A DNA stretch of 64,000 bases from DASXTK01 sp036505485 (lineage in GTDB: Bacteria; Actinomycetota; Acidimicrobiia; Acidimicrobiales; VFJN01): positions 1 through 64,000 of the forward strand of contig DASXTK010000310.1 of the NCBI GenBank assembly GCA_036505485.1, given 5' to 3'. The notes under the pieces are model-generated. The model ran no database searches. It saw only the letters and a program-made list of their open reading frames with translations, and had not been told where the DNA came from. This document shows positions 34,819-42,584 of the stretch, one piece after another. Each line of letters starts with the position of its first letter. Position 1 is the stretch's first letter. Both the position numbers and the translations under genes were made by a program.

Positions 34819-36036
34819 CTACTCGATGCGCATGCCCGAGATGGCCCGGCCGATGACCAGCTGCTGGATCTGCTCGGTGCCCTCGAAGATGTCGAAGATC
34901 TTGGCGTCGCGGTGCATCCGTTCGACCGGGTACTCCCGGGTGTAGCCGTAGCCACCGAGGATCTGGATGGCCCGCTCGGTCACCCACACCGCCACCCGGC
35001 CGGCCTTGAGCTTGGACATCGAGCCCTCGGCGTTCTTGTAGCCGCCGTTGCGGCTCAGCCAGGCGGCACGGTGGACCAGCAGTCGGGCGGCGTCGATCTC
35101 CATGGCCATGTCGGCCAACATGAAGGCGATGGCCTGGTTCTGGATGATGGGCTTGCCGAAGGCCACCCGCTCCTTGGCGTAGTCCAGGGAGTATTCGTAG
35201 GCGGCCCGGGCGATGCCGATGGCCATGGCGGCCACCGACGGGCGAGTGGCCTCGAAGGTGGCCATGGCCGGCTGCTTGGCCCCGGTGGCGGCGCCCTCCC
35301 GGGCCCGGGCCAGCTTGGACTCCAGCTTCTCCCTGCCGCCGAGCAGGCAGCGTCCCGGGACTCGCACGTCATCGAGCACGACCTCGGCGGTGTGCGATGC
35401 CCGGATGCCGTGCTTCAGGTACTTCTGGCCCTGGGACAGGCCTTTGGTCCCCGGCGGCACCACGAAGCTGGCCTGGCCCCGGCTGCCCAGATGGGGATCG
35501 ACCGTGGCCACCACCACGTGGACGTCGGCGATGCCGCCGTTGGTGATCCAGGCCTTGGTGCCGTTGAGCACCCACTCGTCCTTCGCCTCGTCGTACTTGG
35601 CGTTGGTCTTGAGCGAGCTGACATCGGAGCCGGCGTCGGGCTCGGACACGCAGTACGCGCCGAGCTGGATCTTGTCCGGCGTGCCGAAGCACTGGGGCAC
35701 CCACTCCATCACCTGGTCAGCGGCGCCCTGCCCGGCGATGCCGGCCGCGGCGAGGCCCGATCCGAAGATGGACAGGCCGATGCCGGCGTCACCCCAGAAC
35801 AACTCCTCCAGCGACAGGACCAGAGTGAGCCCGGTCGGATCGCCCATGCCGGCCTGGGCGAAGAAGTCGAAGCCGTACAGACCGATCTTGGCGGCCTCCT
35901 CGACGATGGGCCAGGGGAACTCCTCTTTCTCGTCCCACTCATGAGCGGCAGGCCGCACGACGGTCTCAGCGAAGTCGTGCACCCATTTCTGGAGTTGCTG
36001 CTGATCCTCGTTGAGTAGCAAGGAAAACTCGCTCAT
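34819..36036 (-). CDS. acyl-CoA dehydrogenase
   Basis: A 405-residue FAD enzyme that oxidises acyl-CoA to enoyl-CoA and passes electrons to ETF. The FAD-binding segment YCVSEPDAGSDVSSLKTNA, WITNGG, and the C-terminal QILGGYGYTREYPVERMHRDAKI with IFEGTEQIQQLVI are typical. The glutamate of IFEGTE is in the catalytic position used by most members. A perfect GTTACC-N4-GGTAAC palindrome lies 46 bases upstream. It probably works with etfBA and the enoyl-CoA hydratase of this window. Confidence 0.93.
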   Translation of the reverse strand: MSEFSLLLNEDQQQLQKWVHDFAETVVRPAAHEWDEKEEFPWPIVEEAAKIGLYGFDFFAQAGMGDPTGLTLVLSLEELFWGDAGIGLSIFGSGLAAAGIAGQGAADQVMEWVPQCFGTPDKIQLGAYCVSEPDAGSDVSSLKTNAKYDEAKDEWVLNGTKAWITNGGIADVHVVVATVDPHLGSRGQASFVVPPGTKGLSQGQKYLKHGIRASHTAEVVLDDVRVPGRCLLGGREKLESKLARAREGAATGAKQPAMATFEATRPSVAAMAIGIARAAYEYSLDYAKERVAFGKPIIQNQAIAFMLADMAMEIDAARLLVHRAAWLSRNGGYKNAEGSMSKLKAGRVAVWVTERAIQILGGYGYTREYPVERMHRDAKIFDIFEGTEQIQQLVIGRAISGMRIE

Positions 36037-36081
36037 CAGTCACACCTCATGGGTAGGGGCGAGTCGGCAAAGTTGGAGAAA

Positions 36082-36097
36082 GTTACCTTACGGTAAC
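36082..36097. promoter_or_regulatory. operator palindrome GTTACC-N4-GGTAAC (acyl-CoA dehydrogenase)
   Basis: A perfect inverted repeat with spacer TTAC, 46 bases before the dehydrogenase start, matching the half-sites upstream of tetR. Likely a repressor site on the dehydrogenase promoter. Confidence 0.7.
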
Positions 36098-36169
36098 CGG
36101 ACTCAGCACGTTGGTGATCGGGGCGCCGACCGGGGTTGACGGTACCCATGGCCGGGTCAGGGGAACCTG

Positions 36170-36579
36170 GAGCACCCGGCCACCGGGTCCTTCACCGACG
36201 CCTCGGTCGGCTTCCTGGGCGTGGCCCTGGCGTTCGGGCTCTCGCTGCTGGTGGCGGCCTACGCCATCGGGCCGATCTCGGGCTGCCACATCAACCCAGC
36301 GGTCACCCTCGGCATGTGGCCGGCTGGCAAGACGAAGACCGAGCAGCTCCCGACCTACCTCATCGGCCAGGTCGTCGGCGCCCTCGTCGGCGGCGGCCTG
36401 TTGTCTCCATCCCGATCGACAAGACCTCGGTGAACCCGGCCCGCAGCCTGGCCGTGGCCTTCTTCGCCGGCGGCGACGCGGTCAAGCAGCTGTGGGCCTT
36501 CATAGTCTTCCCGCTGGTCGGCGCCATCGTGGGCTGGCTCGCCCATCAGGCCCTGGCCGAGGACGGTGGTCGATATTGA
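36170..36579 (+). pseudogene. aqpZ: aqpZ-like aquaporin, decayed
   Basis: Two pieces of an AqpZ-type water channel in different frames. The first shows ALAFGLSLLVAAYAIGPISG and the first NPA motif in GCHINPAVTLGMW, up to VVGALVGGGLL. The second resumes at VSIPIDKTSVNPARSLAV (the second half, NPAR), ending 36,579. About 70 residues between them are missing and the frame changes near 36,400-36,410; the usual N-terminal helix is also absent. An internal deletion destroyed the gene. The intact MIP at 56,097-56,888 is a different subfamily. Confidence 0.8.
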
Positions 36580-36666
36580 TTCGGTCCCGTTCGCTAGGGC
36601 TCCGGGGCGGAATCCGTATCGATCGATCTGCGCCAACCCCGGGGCTGAGGGACTACGTTCCTCGGC

Positions 36667-36762
36667 GGAGGTGTCCGAGCACCTGGTGGGCTCCGCCGCC
36701 TTCAAAGCGGTTGGGACGGGCACTCCCCGTCCGGCGGGTTCGATTCCCGTCCACCTCCGCCA
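36667..36762 (+). tRNA. selC: tRNA-Sec (anticodon TCA)
   Basis: A 96-base tRNA with encoded CCA (36,760-36,762). The anticodon loop CTTCAAA (36,700-36,706) carries TCA at 36,702-36,704, which reads UGA. The long variable arm (GGACGGG paired with CCCGTCC, 36,114 bases aside: 36,714-36,720 with 36,726-36,732), GGAGGTG/CACCTCC acceptor stem and GGGTTCGATTCCC T arm match selenocysteine tRNAs. The eighth acceptor pair is a T-C mismatch. It shows the organism can make selenoproteins; no selA, selB or selD lies in the window. Confidence 0.93.
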
Positions 36763-36866
36763 AGCTCCGTTGAACCTGCAGAACCGCGGCTTTCCCACCC
36801 GCGTACCGCCCCGACCAATCGGCCAGTAACTTCCGCGATTGCCCGCTGCAGCGGCGGCCCGGTCGA

Positions 36867-37618
36867 GTGCTGATCCTGCGGTCGCGGCTTGGGCCGGGAG
36901 CGCTGGGGGCCCGGGCCCTGGGTGGGGCTCCGTGGGCGCTGTGCCTGGTGATCGCTGCGGTCGGGTTCGCCGGTGTGACCCCGTTGGCCTGGGTCGGTGC
37001 CGGGCTGGTGGCCGGGATCAGCCTCTCGGGCTCGATATGAGGGCTGAACAGCAGCGCCACGCTGCTGCCGCCGGTCCGGCGGGGCTCGCTCAATGACCTC
37101 AGGATCGGGGTGGCATTCCTTGCCGGCTGCGCCGCGGGAGCCAGCCTCGTCGGCGTGGTCCTGCTGCTGGCCGGCGGACTCCTGTCGCCGATTCCGGCCG
37201 GTTGGCGGCTTTCACAGCTCTGGTGGGGACCGTTGTGATCCTCGCGGCCGACCGCGGCGTCCACGGGTTGAAGCTGCCCCAGACCGCGCAGCAGATCCCG
37301 GCGACGGTGGTTGCGGTGCGGCGGCCGGTCAACGCCTGGCGGTTCGCGGTTCCTTATGGGACCGGCCTGCGCACGTATCTGCCGTCGGCCAGCCCTCACG
37401 TCCTGGCCCTGTGGTTGGTCCTCGCCGCGCCGAGCTTGTTGGTGCCCGCCGCGGCCGCGGCTTTCGGGGTGGGGCGGGGGATCTCGCTGCTGATGCGCTC
37501 GCTGACCCGCCAACGGCTCGACTACGGACGGTCGTTCGAACGCATCACTGGGCTGCTGCGCCCGATCTCCCCTGTGCTGGTCCTCGCCCTGGCCCTGGTA
37601 GCCACCCTCCGGTCATGA
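36867..37618 (+). pseudogene. membrane protein gene disrupted by in-frame TGA and frameshift
   Basis: From GTG 36867 one frame encodes LCLVIAAVGFAGVTPL and other hydrophobic helices, meets TGA at 37,038-37,040, then continues as coding-like sequence (LRIGVAFLAGCAAGASLVG). Near 37,190-37,205 the coding potential moves to another frame (LAAFTALVGTVVILAAD onward), which runs to 37,618 and ends in an ATGA overlap with the GNAT start. The C-terminal part (LPQTAQQIPATVVAV, GTGLRTYLPSASPH) resembles a polytopic actinobacterial membrane family. Decay is the simplest reading; selenocysteine at the TGA is possible but would not explain the frameshift. Confidence 0.5.
37038..37067 (+). other. TGA codon with SECIS-like hairpin
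   Basis: The in-frame TGA (37,038-37,040) is followed by a perfect seven-pair hairpin, CAGCAGC (37,049-37,055) and GCTGCTG (37,061-37,067), with five-base loop GCCAC. A loop beginning with G at about 16 bases from the UGA is at the lower limit described for bacterial SECIS elements. It is 276 bases downstream of tRNA-Sec. Confidence 0.25.
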
Positions 37619-38220
37619 GCTTGTCTGGAGACCAGTGGCGGACCCGTCGGGTCCACCTGAAGCGGTTCGAGGAGTCCGACGTGCCGTTCTACATGGAGTT
37701 GTGCTCGTCGCTGGACGTGGGGCGGCGGTTCCGTTTCGGCGGCGCGGCCGTTCCTCCTCAGGCCGTGGTGTCGGCCATCTGGGACGGGACGCTCGTCCAT
37801 CTGGTCGGGGTGGGCAACCGGTCGCGGCGACGGCTCGGCGTGGTTTCGGTGACCTCGGCCGACATGCGCAACGGCACCGCCTACCTCAGCGCGGTCAGCG
37901 AGCCGACCGTGGTCGGGACCGGGTTGATGATCGAGGCTGCGGCCCTGGCGATCGACTACGTCTTCGCCACCTGGCCGTTCCGCAAGCTCTACGCTGAGGT
38001 CCCGGAGTTCAACCTGGTCTCGTTCGGATCGGTGACCCGACGGGTGTTCCAGCAGGAGGGCCAGCTCACCGACCACGTGTTCATGGACGGGTGCCACTGG
38101 GACGTCCACATCCTGGCCACCACCCGCGACACCTGGGCGCAGGAAGCCGCCCCCCGCCTCGACCGGCTGCGTCAGCGTGGACGGACGAGGGTGCCGGAGC
38201 CCGAGTCCTCGAGCACGTAG
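37615..38220 (+). CDS. GNAT-family N-acetyltransferase
   Basis: A 201-residue protein of the RimJ/RimL-like acetyltransferase group. VHLKRFEESDVPFYMELC is the N-terminus, and the acetyl-CoA region is VGTGLMIEAAALAIDYVF followed by RKLYAEVPEFNLVS. The target is unknown. ATG 37615 overlaps the stop of the preceding membrane-protein frame (ATGA). Its 3' end overlaps cysS by 49 bases on the opposite strand. Confidence 0.82.
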   Translation: MSLSGDQWRTRRVHLKRFEESDVPFYMELCSSLDVGRRFRFGGAAVPPQAVVSAIWDGTLVHLVGVGNRSRRRLGVVSVTSADMRNGTAYLSAVSEPTVVGTGLMIEAAALAIDYVFATWPFRKLYAEVPEFNLVSFGSVTRRVFQQEGQLTDHVFMDGCHWDVHILATTRDTWAQEAAPRLDRLRQRGRTRVPEPESSST

Positions 38221-39527
38221 CCGGCGGCCTGGATCTCGTCGCGGAGGGCGTCGGCCCGGGACCAGTCCTTGGCCGCTCGAGCCGCGTCCCGCTCCTCGGC
38301 CAGCCGGGAGATCTCCGCCGGGACCTGGGCCGCCTCGGTGTGGAGCACCAGGCCCACCGCTCCGGTCAGCTCCCGCACCGCCGCGGCCAGCGGCGCGGCG
38401 GTCTCCTCGTCGCCGGCGTCGAGCGCGGTGTTGGCGGCGCGGACCAGGTCGAAGATCGCCGCGGTCGCCCCCGGGGTGTCGAGGTCGTCGTCCATCTTGG
38501 CCTGGAACTGGTGGAGCGCCGCGGGATCGGGAGCGGCCGTGGTCCACAGCTTGGCCACCCGCCGGGCGAAGGCGTCGAGTCGTTCCAGTGCAGCCTCGAC
38601 GTTGGCCATGGCCTCGGCGCTCACGTCCATGGGCGAGCGGTAGTGGGAGCCCAGGATCAGCAGCCGGTAGGCCCGAGCGTCGTGCTGGGCCAGCAGCCCG
38701 ACCAGGTCGGTGACGTTCCCCAACGACTTGGACATCTTCTCGCCGTCGGTCTCCACGAAGGCGTGGTGCATCCAGTGGTTGGCGAAGCGCTTGCCCAGGA
38801 CCACGGCCTGGGCCCGCTCGTTCTCGTGATGGGGGAAGCGCAGGTCCTGCCCGCCGGTGTGGAGATCGAACCCTTCGCCCAGCAGGTCGAGGGACATGAC
38901 CACGCACTCGGTGTGCCAGCCCGGACGTCCGTCGCCGAACGGTGCCGGCCAGGATGGTTCGCCCGGCTTGGCCAGCTTCCACAGGGCGAAGTCGAGCGGG
39001 GAGCGTTTCTCCTCGTTGGCCTCCACCCGGGCGCCGGCCCGCAGCGAGTCGAGATCCTGGAGGGCCAGCAGCCCGTACCCGGCGACCTGGGCCACGTCGA
39101 GGTACACCCCGTCACTGGTTTGGTAGGCGACACCGTCGTCGAGGAACCGGCTGACCAGGTCGACCATGCGGGCGATGTACTCGGTGGCGTGGGGTGTGTC
39201 GGTGGGGCGCAGGATCCCGAGGGCGTCCATGGAGTCCCACCACACCTGCTCGTTGCTGCGGGCCACGTCGGCGGGATCGGCGCCGACGTGCTGGGCCTTG
39301 GCGATGATCTTGTCGTCGATGTCGGTGACGTTGGAGACGTGTCGGACCTGTTGTCCCGACCATTCCAGATAGCGCCGCAGGATGTCGTAGGTCAGCGTGC
39401 TGCGGCCGTGCCCCAAGTGCGGCGGACCGTCGACCGTCGGCCCACACACGTACATCGACACCTTGCCCTCTTCACGGGTCTCCAACAGGACCACTCGACC
39501 CCGAGCAGTGTCGAACAACCGCAACAT
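38172..39527 (-). CDS. cysS: cysteinyl-tRNA synthetase
   Basis: A 451-residue class I synthetase. The zinc Cys is in YVCGPTVDGPPHLGHGRS with the HIGH-type motif HLGHGRS; WHTECVVMS and HHENERAQ complete the zinc site, and KMSKSLGN is the KMSKS loop. A C-terminal helical domain is present. Length and C-terminal domain favour CysS over MshC, the mycothiol ligase that shares this fold. Its 3' end overlaps the GNAT gene convergently. Confidence 0.9.
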   Translation of the reverse strand: MLRLFDTARGRVVLLETREEGKVSMYVCGPTVDGPPHLGHGRSTLTYDILRRYLEWSGQQVRHVSNVTDIDDKIIAKAQHVGADPADVARSNEQVWWDSMDALGILRPTDTPHATEYIARMVDLVSRFLDDGVAYQTSDGVYLDVAQVAGYGLLALQDLDSLRAGARVEANEEKRSPLDFALWKLAKPGEPSWPAPFGDGRPGWHTECVVMSLDLLGEGFDLHTGGQDLRFPHHENERAQAVVLGKRFANHWMHHAFVETDGEKMSKSLGNVTDLVGLLAQHDARAYRLLILGSHYRSPMDVSAEAMANVEAALERLDAFARRVAKLWTTAAPDPAALHQFQAKMDDDLDTPGATAAIFDLVRAANTALDAGDEETAAPLAAAVRELTGAVGLVLHTEAAQVPAEISRLAEERDAARAAKDWSRADALRDEIQAAGYVLEDSGSGTLVRPR

Positions 39528-39530
39528 GCC

Positions 39531-39781
39531 CCAACGTTAGAACCCCCACCATCCTCCCCGAACCAGTTAGGAAACGATGGCGGGTCGATCCCGAGGGGGC
39601 TGGCATCCGGCCGTGTCCCGGTCGGGGCAACGATGGGCTCCCAGGCAGCCGGCTGAGCCGCCTGCCGGTCTCAGGGTGTTGCTGGCCGTGCCCGGGCCCT
39701 CAAGGGCACAGCTCGCCGGCCCCGATCGCTTCGCTCCGTGCCCGTCGACCTGACCCTTGACCGCCCTCGGTGGTCGTTCCC
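39531..39781. other. intergenic, no gene seen
   Basis: Part of the 502-base region between divergent cysS and valS. I see no convincing ORF or named RNA here; the sequence is G+C rich and noncoding in appearance. The rest of the gap (39,782-39,984) holds two palindromic repeats and a branched RNA-like structure. Confidence 0.5.
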
Positions 39782-39830
39782 GAAATTGAGGCGTTTCTCG
39801 CGCTATAAGCGCGGCAAACGCCTCAGTTTC
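39782..39830. repeat. palindromic repeat, family A copy 4
   Basis: Arms at 39,782-39,803 and 39,809-39,830 around TATAA. Nearly identical to copy 3, with the same internal CT/GC asymmetry. It lies between divergent cysS and valS, far from any gene end, which argues against a terminator role. Confidence 0.9.
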
Positions 39831-39840
39831 AGGGTCCTCG

Positions 39841-39895
39841 CCGAAATTGAGTCAGAAAAGCCGCTATAGGCCGCACAACTGTCTCAGTTTCGGCC
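39841..39895. repeat. palindromic repeat, family A variant (copy 5)
   Basis: It begins CCGAAATTGAG and ends CTCAGTTTCGG like family A, but the interior differs (TCAGAAAAGCCGC / GGCCGCACAACTG) and pairs with some mismatches around CTATA. It follows copy 4 after ten bases. Confidence 0.75.
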
Positions 39896-39904
39896 ATCGA
39901 CCGC

Positions 39905-39984
39905 GGTGGGCGGTCAAGGGACGGCCGAAGGCCGAGCAATGCCACGCCGAGTAGCGGCGTGGCGGCGGCCCTTGACGGCCCACC
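39905..39984 (+). promoter_or_regulatory. branched three-way-junction structure upstream of valS
   Basis: A closing stem of 16 pairs (39,905-39,920 with 39,969-39,984, one mismatch) encloses two hairpins: CGGCC-GAA-GGCCG (39,922-39,934) and CCACGCCG with CGGCGTGG around AGTAG (39,942-39,962). It ends 45 bases before valS. Such architecture suggests a structured leader RNA. It lacks the AGGGTGGNACCGCG box of T-box leaders. Confidence 0.45.
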
Positions 39985-40029
39985 TTCTCGTTCGAGAGTG
40001 TCAGAGGGCGGAAGTAGCCTTGAGAGATT

Positions 40030-42579
40030 GTGACGAGGATCCCCGACAAGCCGAGTCTCGACGGGCTCGAAGCGCGATGGCGTGAGCGCTGGGCGGCTGA
40101 CGGCACCTACCGCTTCGACCGGACCAAGAGCCGTGACGAGATCTTCTCGATCGACACGCCGCCGCCGACGGTGTCGGGAGACCTGCACATCGGCCACGTG
40201 ATGTCCTACGTCCACACCGACACCGTGGCCCGCTACCAGCGCATGCGGGGCAAAGAAGTCTTCTACCCCATGGGCTGGGACGACAACGGCCTCAACGTCG
40301 AGCGCCGGGTCCAGCTGCTGACCGGGACCCTGTGCGATCCGTCCCTGCCCTACGACCCCGATTTCCGGCGCCCCGAGAAGCTTGATAGCCGGGATCCCAT
40401 CCATGTCAGCCGGCCCAACTTCGTCGAGATCTGCGGCGAGATCATCGAGCAGCTCGAGCAGAGCTACTTCGACCTGTGGTCGACAGCCGGGCTGTCCGTC
40501 GACTGGGACCAGAGCTACCGCACCGTCGGCCCCAAGGCCATCCGCACCAGCCAGCACGGCTTCCTCCGGCTGTTCCACCGGGACCTGGCCTTCCGGTCCG
40601 AGTCGCCCACCTTGTGGGACGTCGACTTCCGCACCGCCGTGGCTCAAGCCGAGCTCGAGGACCGGGACCTGGCTGGCGCCTACTACAAGCTGCGCTTCGA
40701 GGGTCCCGACGACGAGCCGCTGATGATCGACACCACCCGGCCCGAGCTGCTGGCGGCCTGCGTCGCCGTCGTCGCCCACCCCGACGACGAGCGCTACCAG
40801 CCGCTGTTCGGCCGCCACGCGGTCACCCCGTTGTTCCGGGCCCAGGTCCCGATCGTGGCCCACGAGCTGGCCGATCCGGAAAAGGGCACCGGCGTGGCCA
40901 TGATCTGCACCTTCGGCGACACCACCGACGTCACCTGGTGGCGGGAGCTGTCACTGGACCTGCGGGCCATCGTCCAGCGCGACGGCCGGCTGCGCGCGAT
41001 CGAGTGGGGCGAGCCGGGCTGGGAGTCCGACGACCCCGCCGCGGCCCAGGCCGCCTACGACGAGCTGGCCGGCAAGACGGTCAAGCAGGCCCAGAAGCGC
41101 ATCGCCGAACTGCTGGCCGAGTCCGGCGGGTCCGAAGGCGAGCCCCGGGAGATCACCCACCCAGTCAAGTTCTGGGAGAACGGCAACCGGCCGCTGGAGA
41201 TCGTCACCAGCAACCAGTGGTTCATCCGCTACCCCGACAAGAAGGCGCTGCTGGCCCGGGGCGAGGAGCTGAACTGGTCACCGGAGTTCATGCGGGTCCG
41301 CTATGAGAACTGGGTCAACGGTCTGCAGGGCGACTGGAACATCACCCGCCAACGGTTCTTCGGCGTGCCGTTCCCGGTCTGGTACCCGGTCGACGCCGAG
41401 GGCACGGTCGACTACCTGGCCCCGATCGTGGCCGACGAGGCCGACCTGCCGATCGACCCCACGACCACGGTCCCGGCGGGCTACACCGAGGCCCAGCGGG
41501 GCCAGTCCGGCGGCTTCGTGGCCGACCCGGACGTGATGGACACCTGGGCCACGTCGTCGCTCACCCCCCAGATCGCCTCTGGCTGGGTCGACGACGCCGA
41601 CCTGTTCGCCCGCACGTTCCCGATGGACATGCGGCCCCAGGCCCACGAGATCATCCGGACCTGGCTCTTCTACACCGTCGTCCGGGCCCACTACGAGCAC
41701 GACTCGCTGCCGTTCTACAACGCCGCCATCTCGGGTTTCGTCTACGACCCCGACCGCAAGAAGCTGTCCAAGTCGGCGGGCAACGCCCCCAGCGATCCAA
41801 TGACGATGATCGGCGAATACGGCGCCGATGCGGTGCGCTACTGGGCCGCCAACGGCCGGCCCGGCATGGACCTGGCCTTCGACCGCGGCCAGATCAAGAA
41901 GGGCCGGCGCCTGGCCATGAAGCTGCTCAACGCCTCGAGGCTGGCGCTGACCCAGGGAGCCATCGTGGGCGGCACGGTCACCGAGCCGCTGGACGCCGCG
42001 GTGCTGGCCTCGTTGGCCGACCTGGTGGCCGAGGTCACCACGGCGTTCGACCGCTTCGACTACGCCCGGGCCCTGGAGCGCACCGAGACCTTCTTCTGGT
42101 CCTTCTGCGACGACTACCTGGAGCTGGTCAAGAACCGGGCCTATGGCTCGGCCGGCGACACCGGGCAGACCTCGGCCCAAGCCACGCTGGGCCCCGCCCT
42201 GGAAGCCCTGCTCAAGCTGTTCGCACCGTTCTTCCCCTTCGTCACCGAAGAGGTTTGGTCGTGGTGGCGGGACGGCTCGATCCACAGGGCCTCCTGGCCC
42301 GACGCCGCGACCCTCCGGTCCGCCGCCGGCACCGAGGCCGACAAGGCCGTGTTGGCCATGGCCGCCGACGTGGTCGGAGAGCTGCGCAAGGCCAAGAGCG
42401 AGGCTCGTCGGTCCATGCGCACCACGGTCAAGCAGGTCACGATCACCGACACCGCCGAACGACTGGAGCTCCTGGCCCGAGCCGAGGGCGACGTCCGTGC
42501 CGCCGGGGTGGTCGAGTCGCTGTCCACCGTCGTCGGGGAGTCCTTCGCCGTCGACGTGGAGCTGGCACCGGAGGACTGA
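40030..42579 (+). CDS. valS: valyl-tRNA synthetase, archaeal-like type
   Basis: An 849-residue class I synthetase that charges tRNA-Val. HIGH at residues 53-56 (DLHIGHVMSY), the editing domain with IDTTRPELLAACVAV and GTGVAMICTFGDTTDVTWW, and KKLSKSAGN near 577-585. It lacks the C-terminal coiled-coil arm of usual bacterial ValS, and the FYPMGWDDNGLNVERRV and CTFGDTTDV signatures resemble archaeal and alphaproteobacterial enzymes. GTG 40030 is the start; a branched structure lies upstream. Confidence 0.93.
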   Translation: MTRIPDKPSLDGLEARWRERWAADGTYRFDRTKSRDEIFSIDTPPPTVSGDLHIGHVMSYVHTDTVARYQRMRGKEVFYPMGWDDNGLNVERRVQLLTGTLCDPSLPYDPDFRRPEKLDSRDPIHVSRPNFVEICGEIIEQLEQSYFDLWSTAGLSVDWDQSYRTVGPKAIRTSQHGFLRLFHRDLAFRSESPTLWDVDFRTAVAQAELEDRDLAGAYYKLRFEGPDDEPLMIDTTRPELLAACVAVVAHPDDERYQPLFGRHAVTPLFRAQVPIVAHELADPEKGTGVAMICTFGDTTDVTWWRELSLDLRAIVQRDGRLRAIEWGEPGWESDDPAAAQAAYDELAGKTVKQAQKRIAELLAESGGSEGEPREITHPVKFWENGNRPLEIVTSNQWFIRYPDKKALLARGEELNWSPEFMRVRYENWVNGLQGDWNITRQRFFGVPFPVWYPVDAEGTVDYLAPIVADEADLPIDPTTTVPAGYTEAQRGQSGGFVADPDVMDTWATSSLTPQIASGWVDDADLFARTFPMDMRPQAHEIIRTWLFYTVVRAHYEHDSLPFYNAAISGFVYDPDRKKLSKSAGNAPSDPMTMIGEYGADAVRYWAANGRPGMDLAFDRGQIKKGRRLAMKLLNASRLALTQGAIVGGTVTEPLDAAVLASLADLVAEVTTAFDRFDYARALERTETFFWSFCDDYLELVKNRAYGSAGDTGQTSAQATLGPALEALLKLFAPFFPFVTEEVWSWWRDGSIHRASWPDAATLRSAAGTEADKAVLAMAADVVGELRKAKSEARRSMRTTVKQVTITDTAERLELLARAEGDVRAAGVVESLSTVVGESFAVDVELAPED

Positions 42580-42584
42580 GCGCC

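Noticed and set aside
38172..39527. MshC (mycothiol ligase) instead of CysS
   Set aside because: The C-terminal domain and 451-residue length fit CysS; MshC is usually shorter. Not completely excluded.
39905..39984. T-box riboswitch for valS
   Set aside because: The conserved T-box antiterminator sequence and a specifier-bearing stem I are not found.
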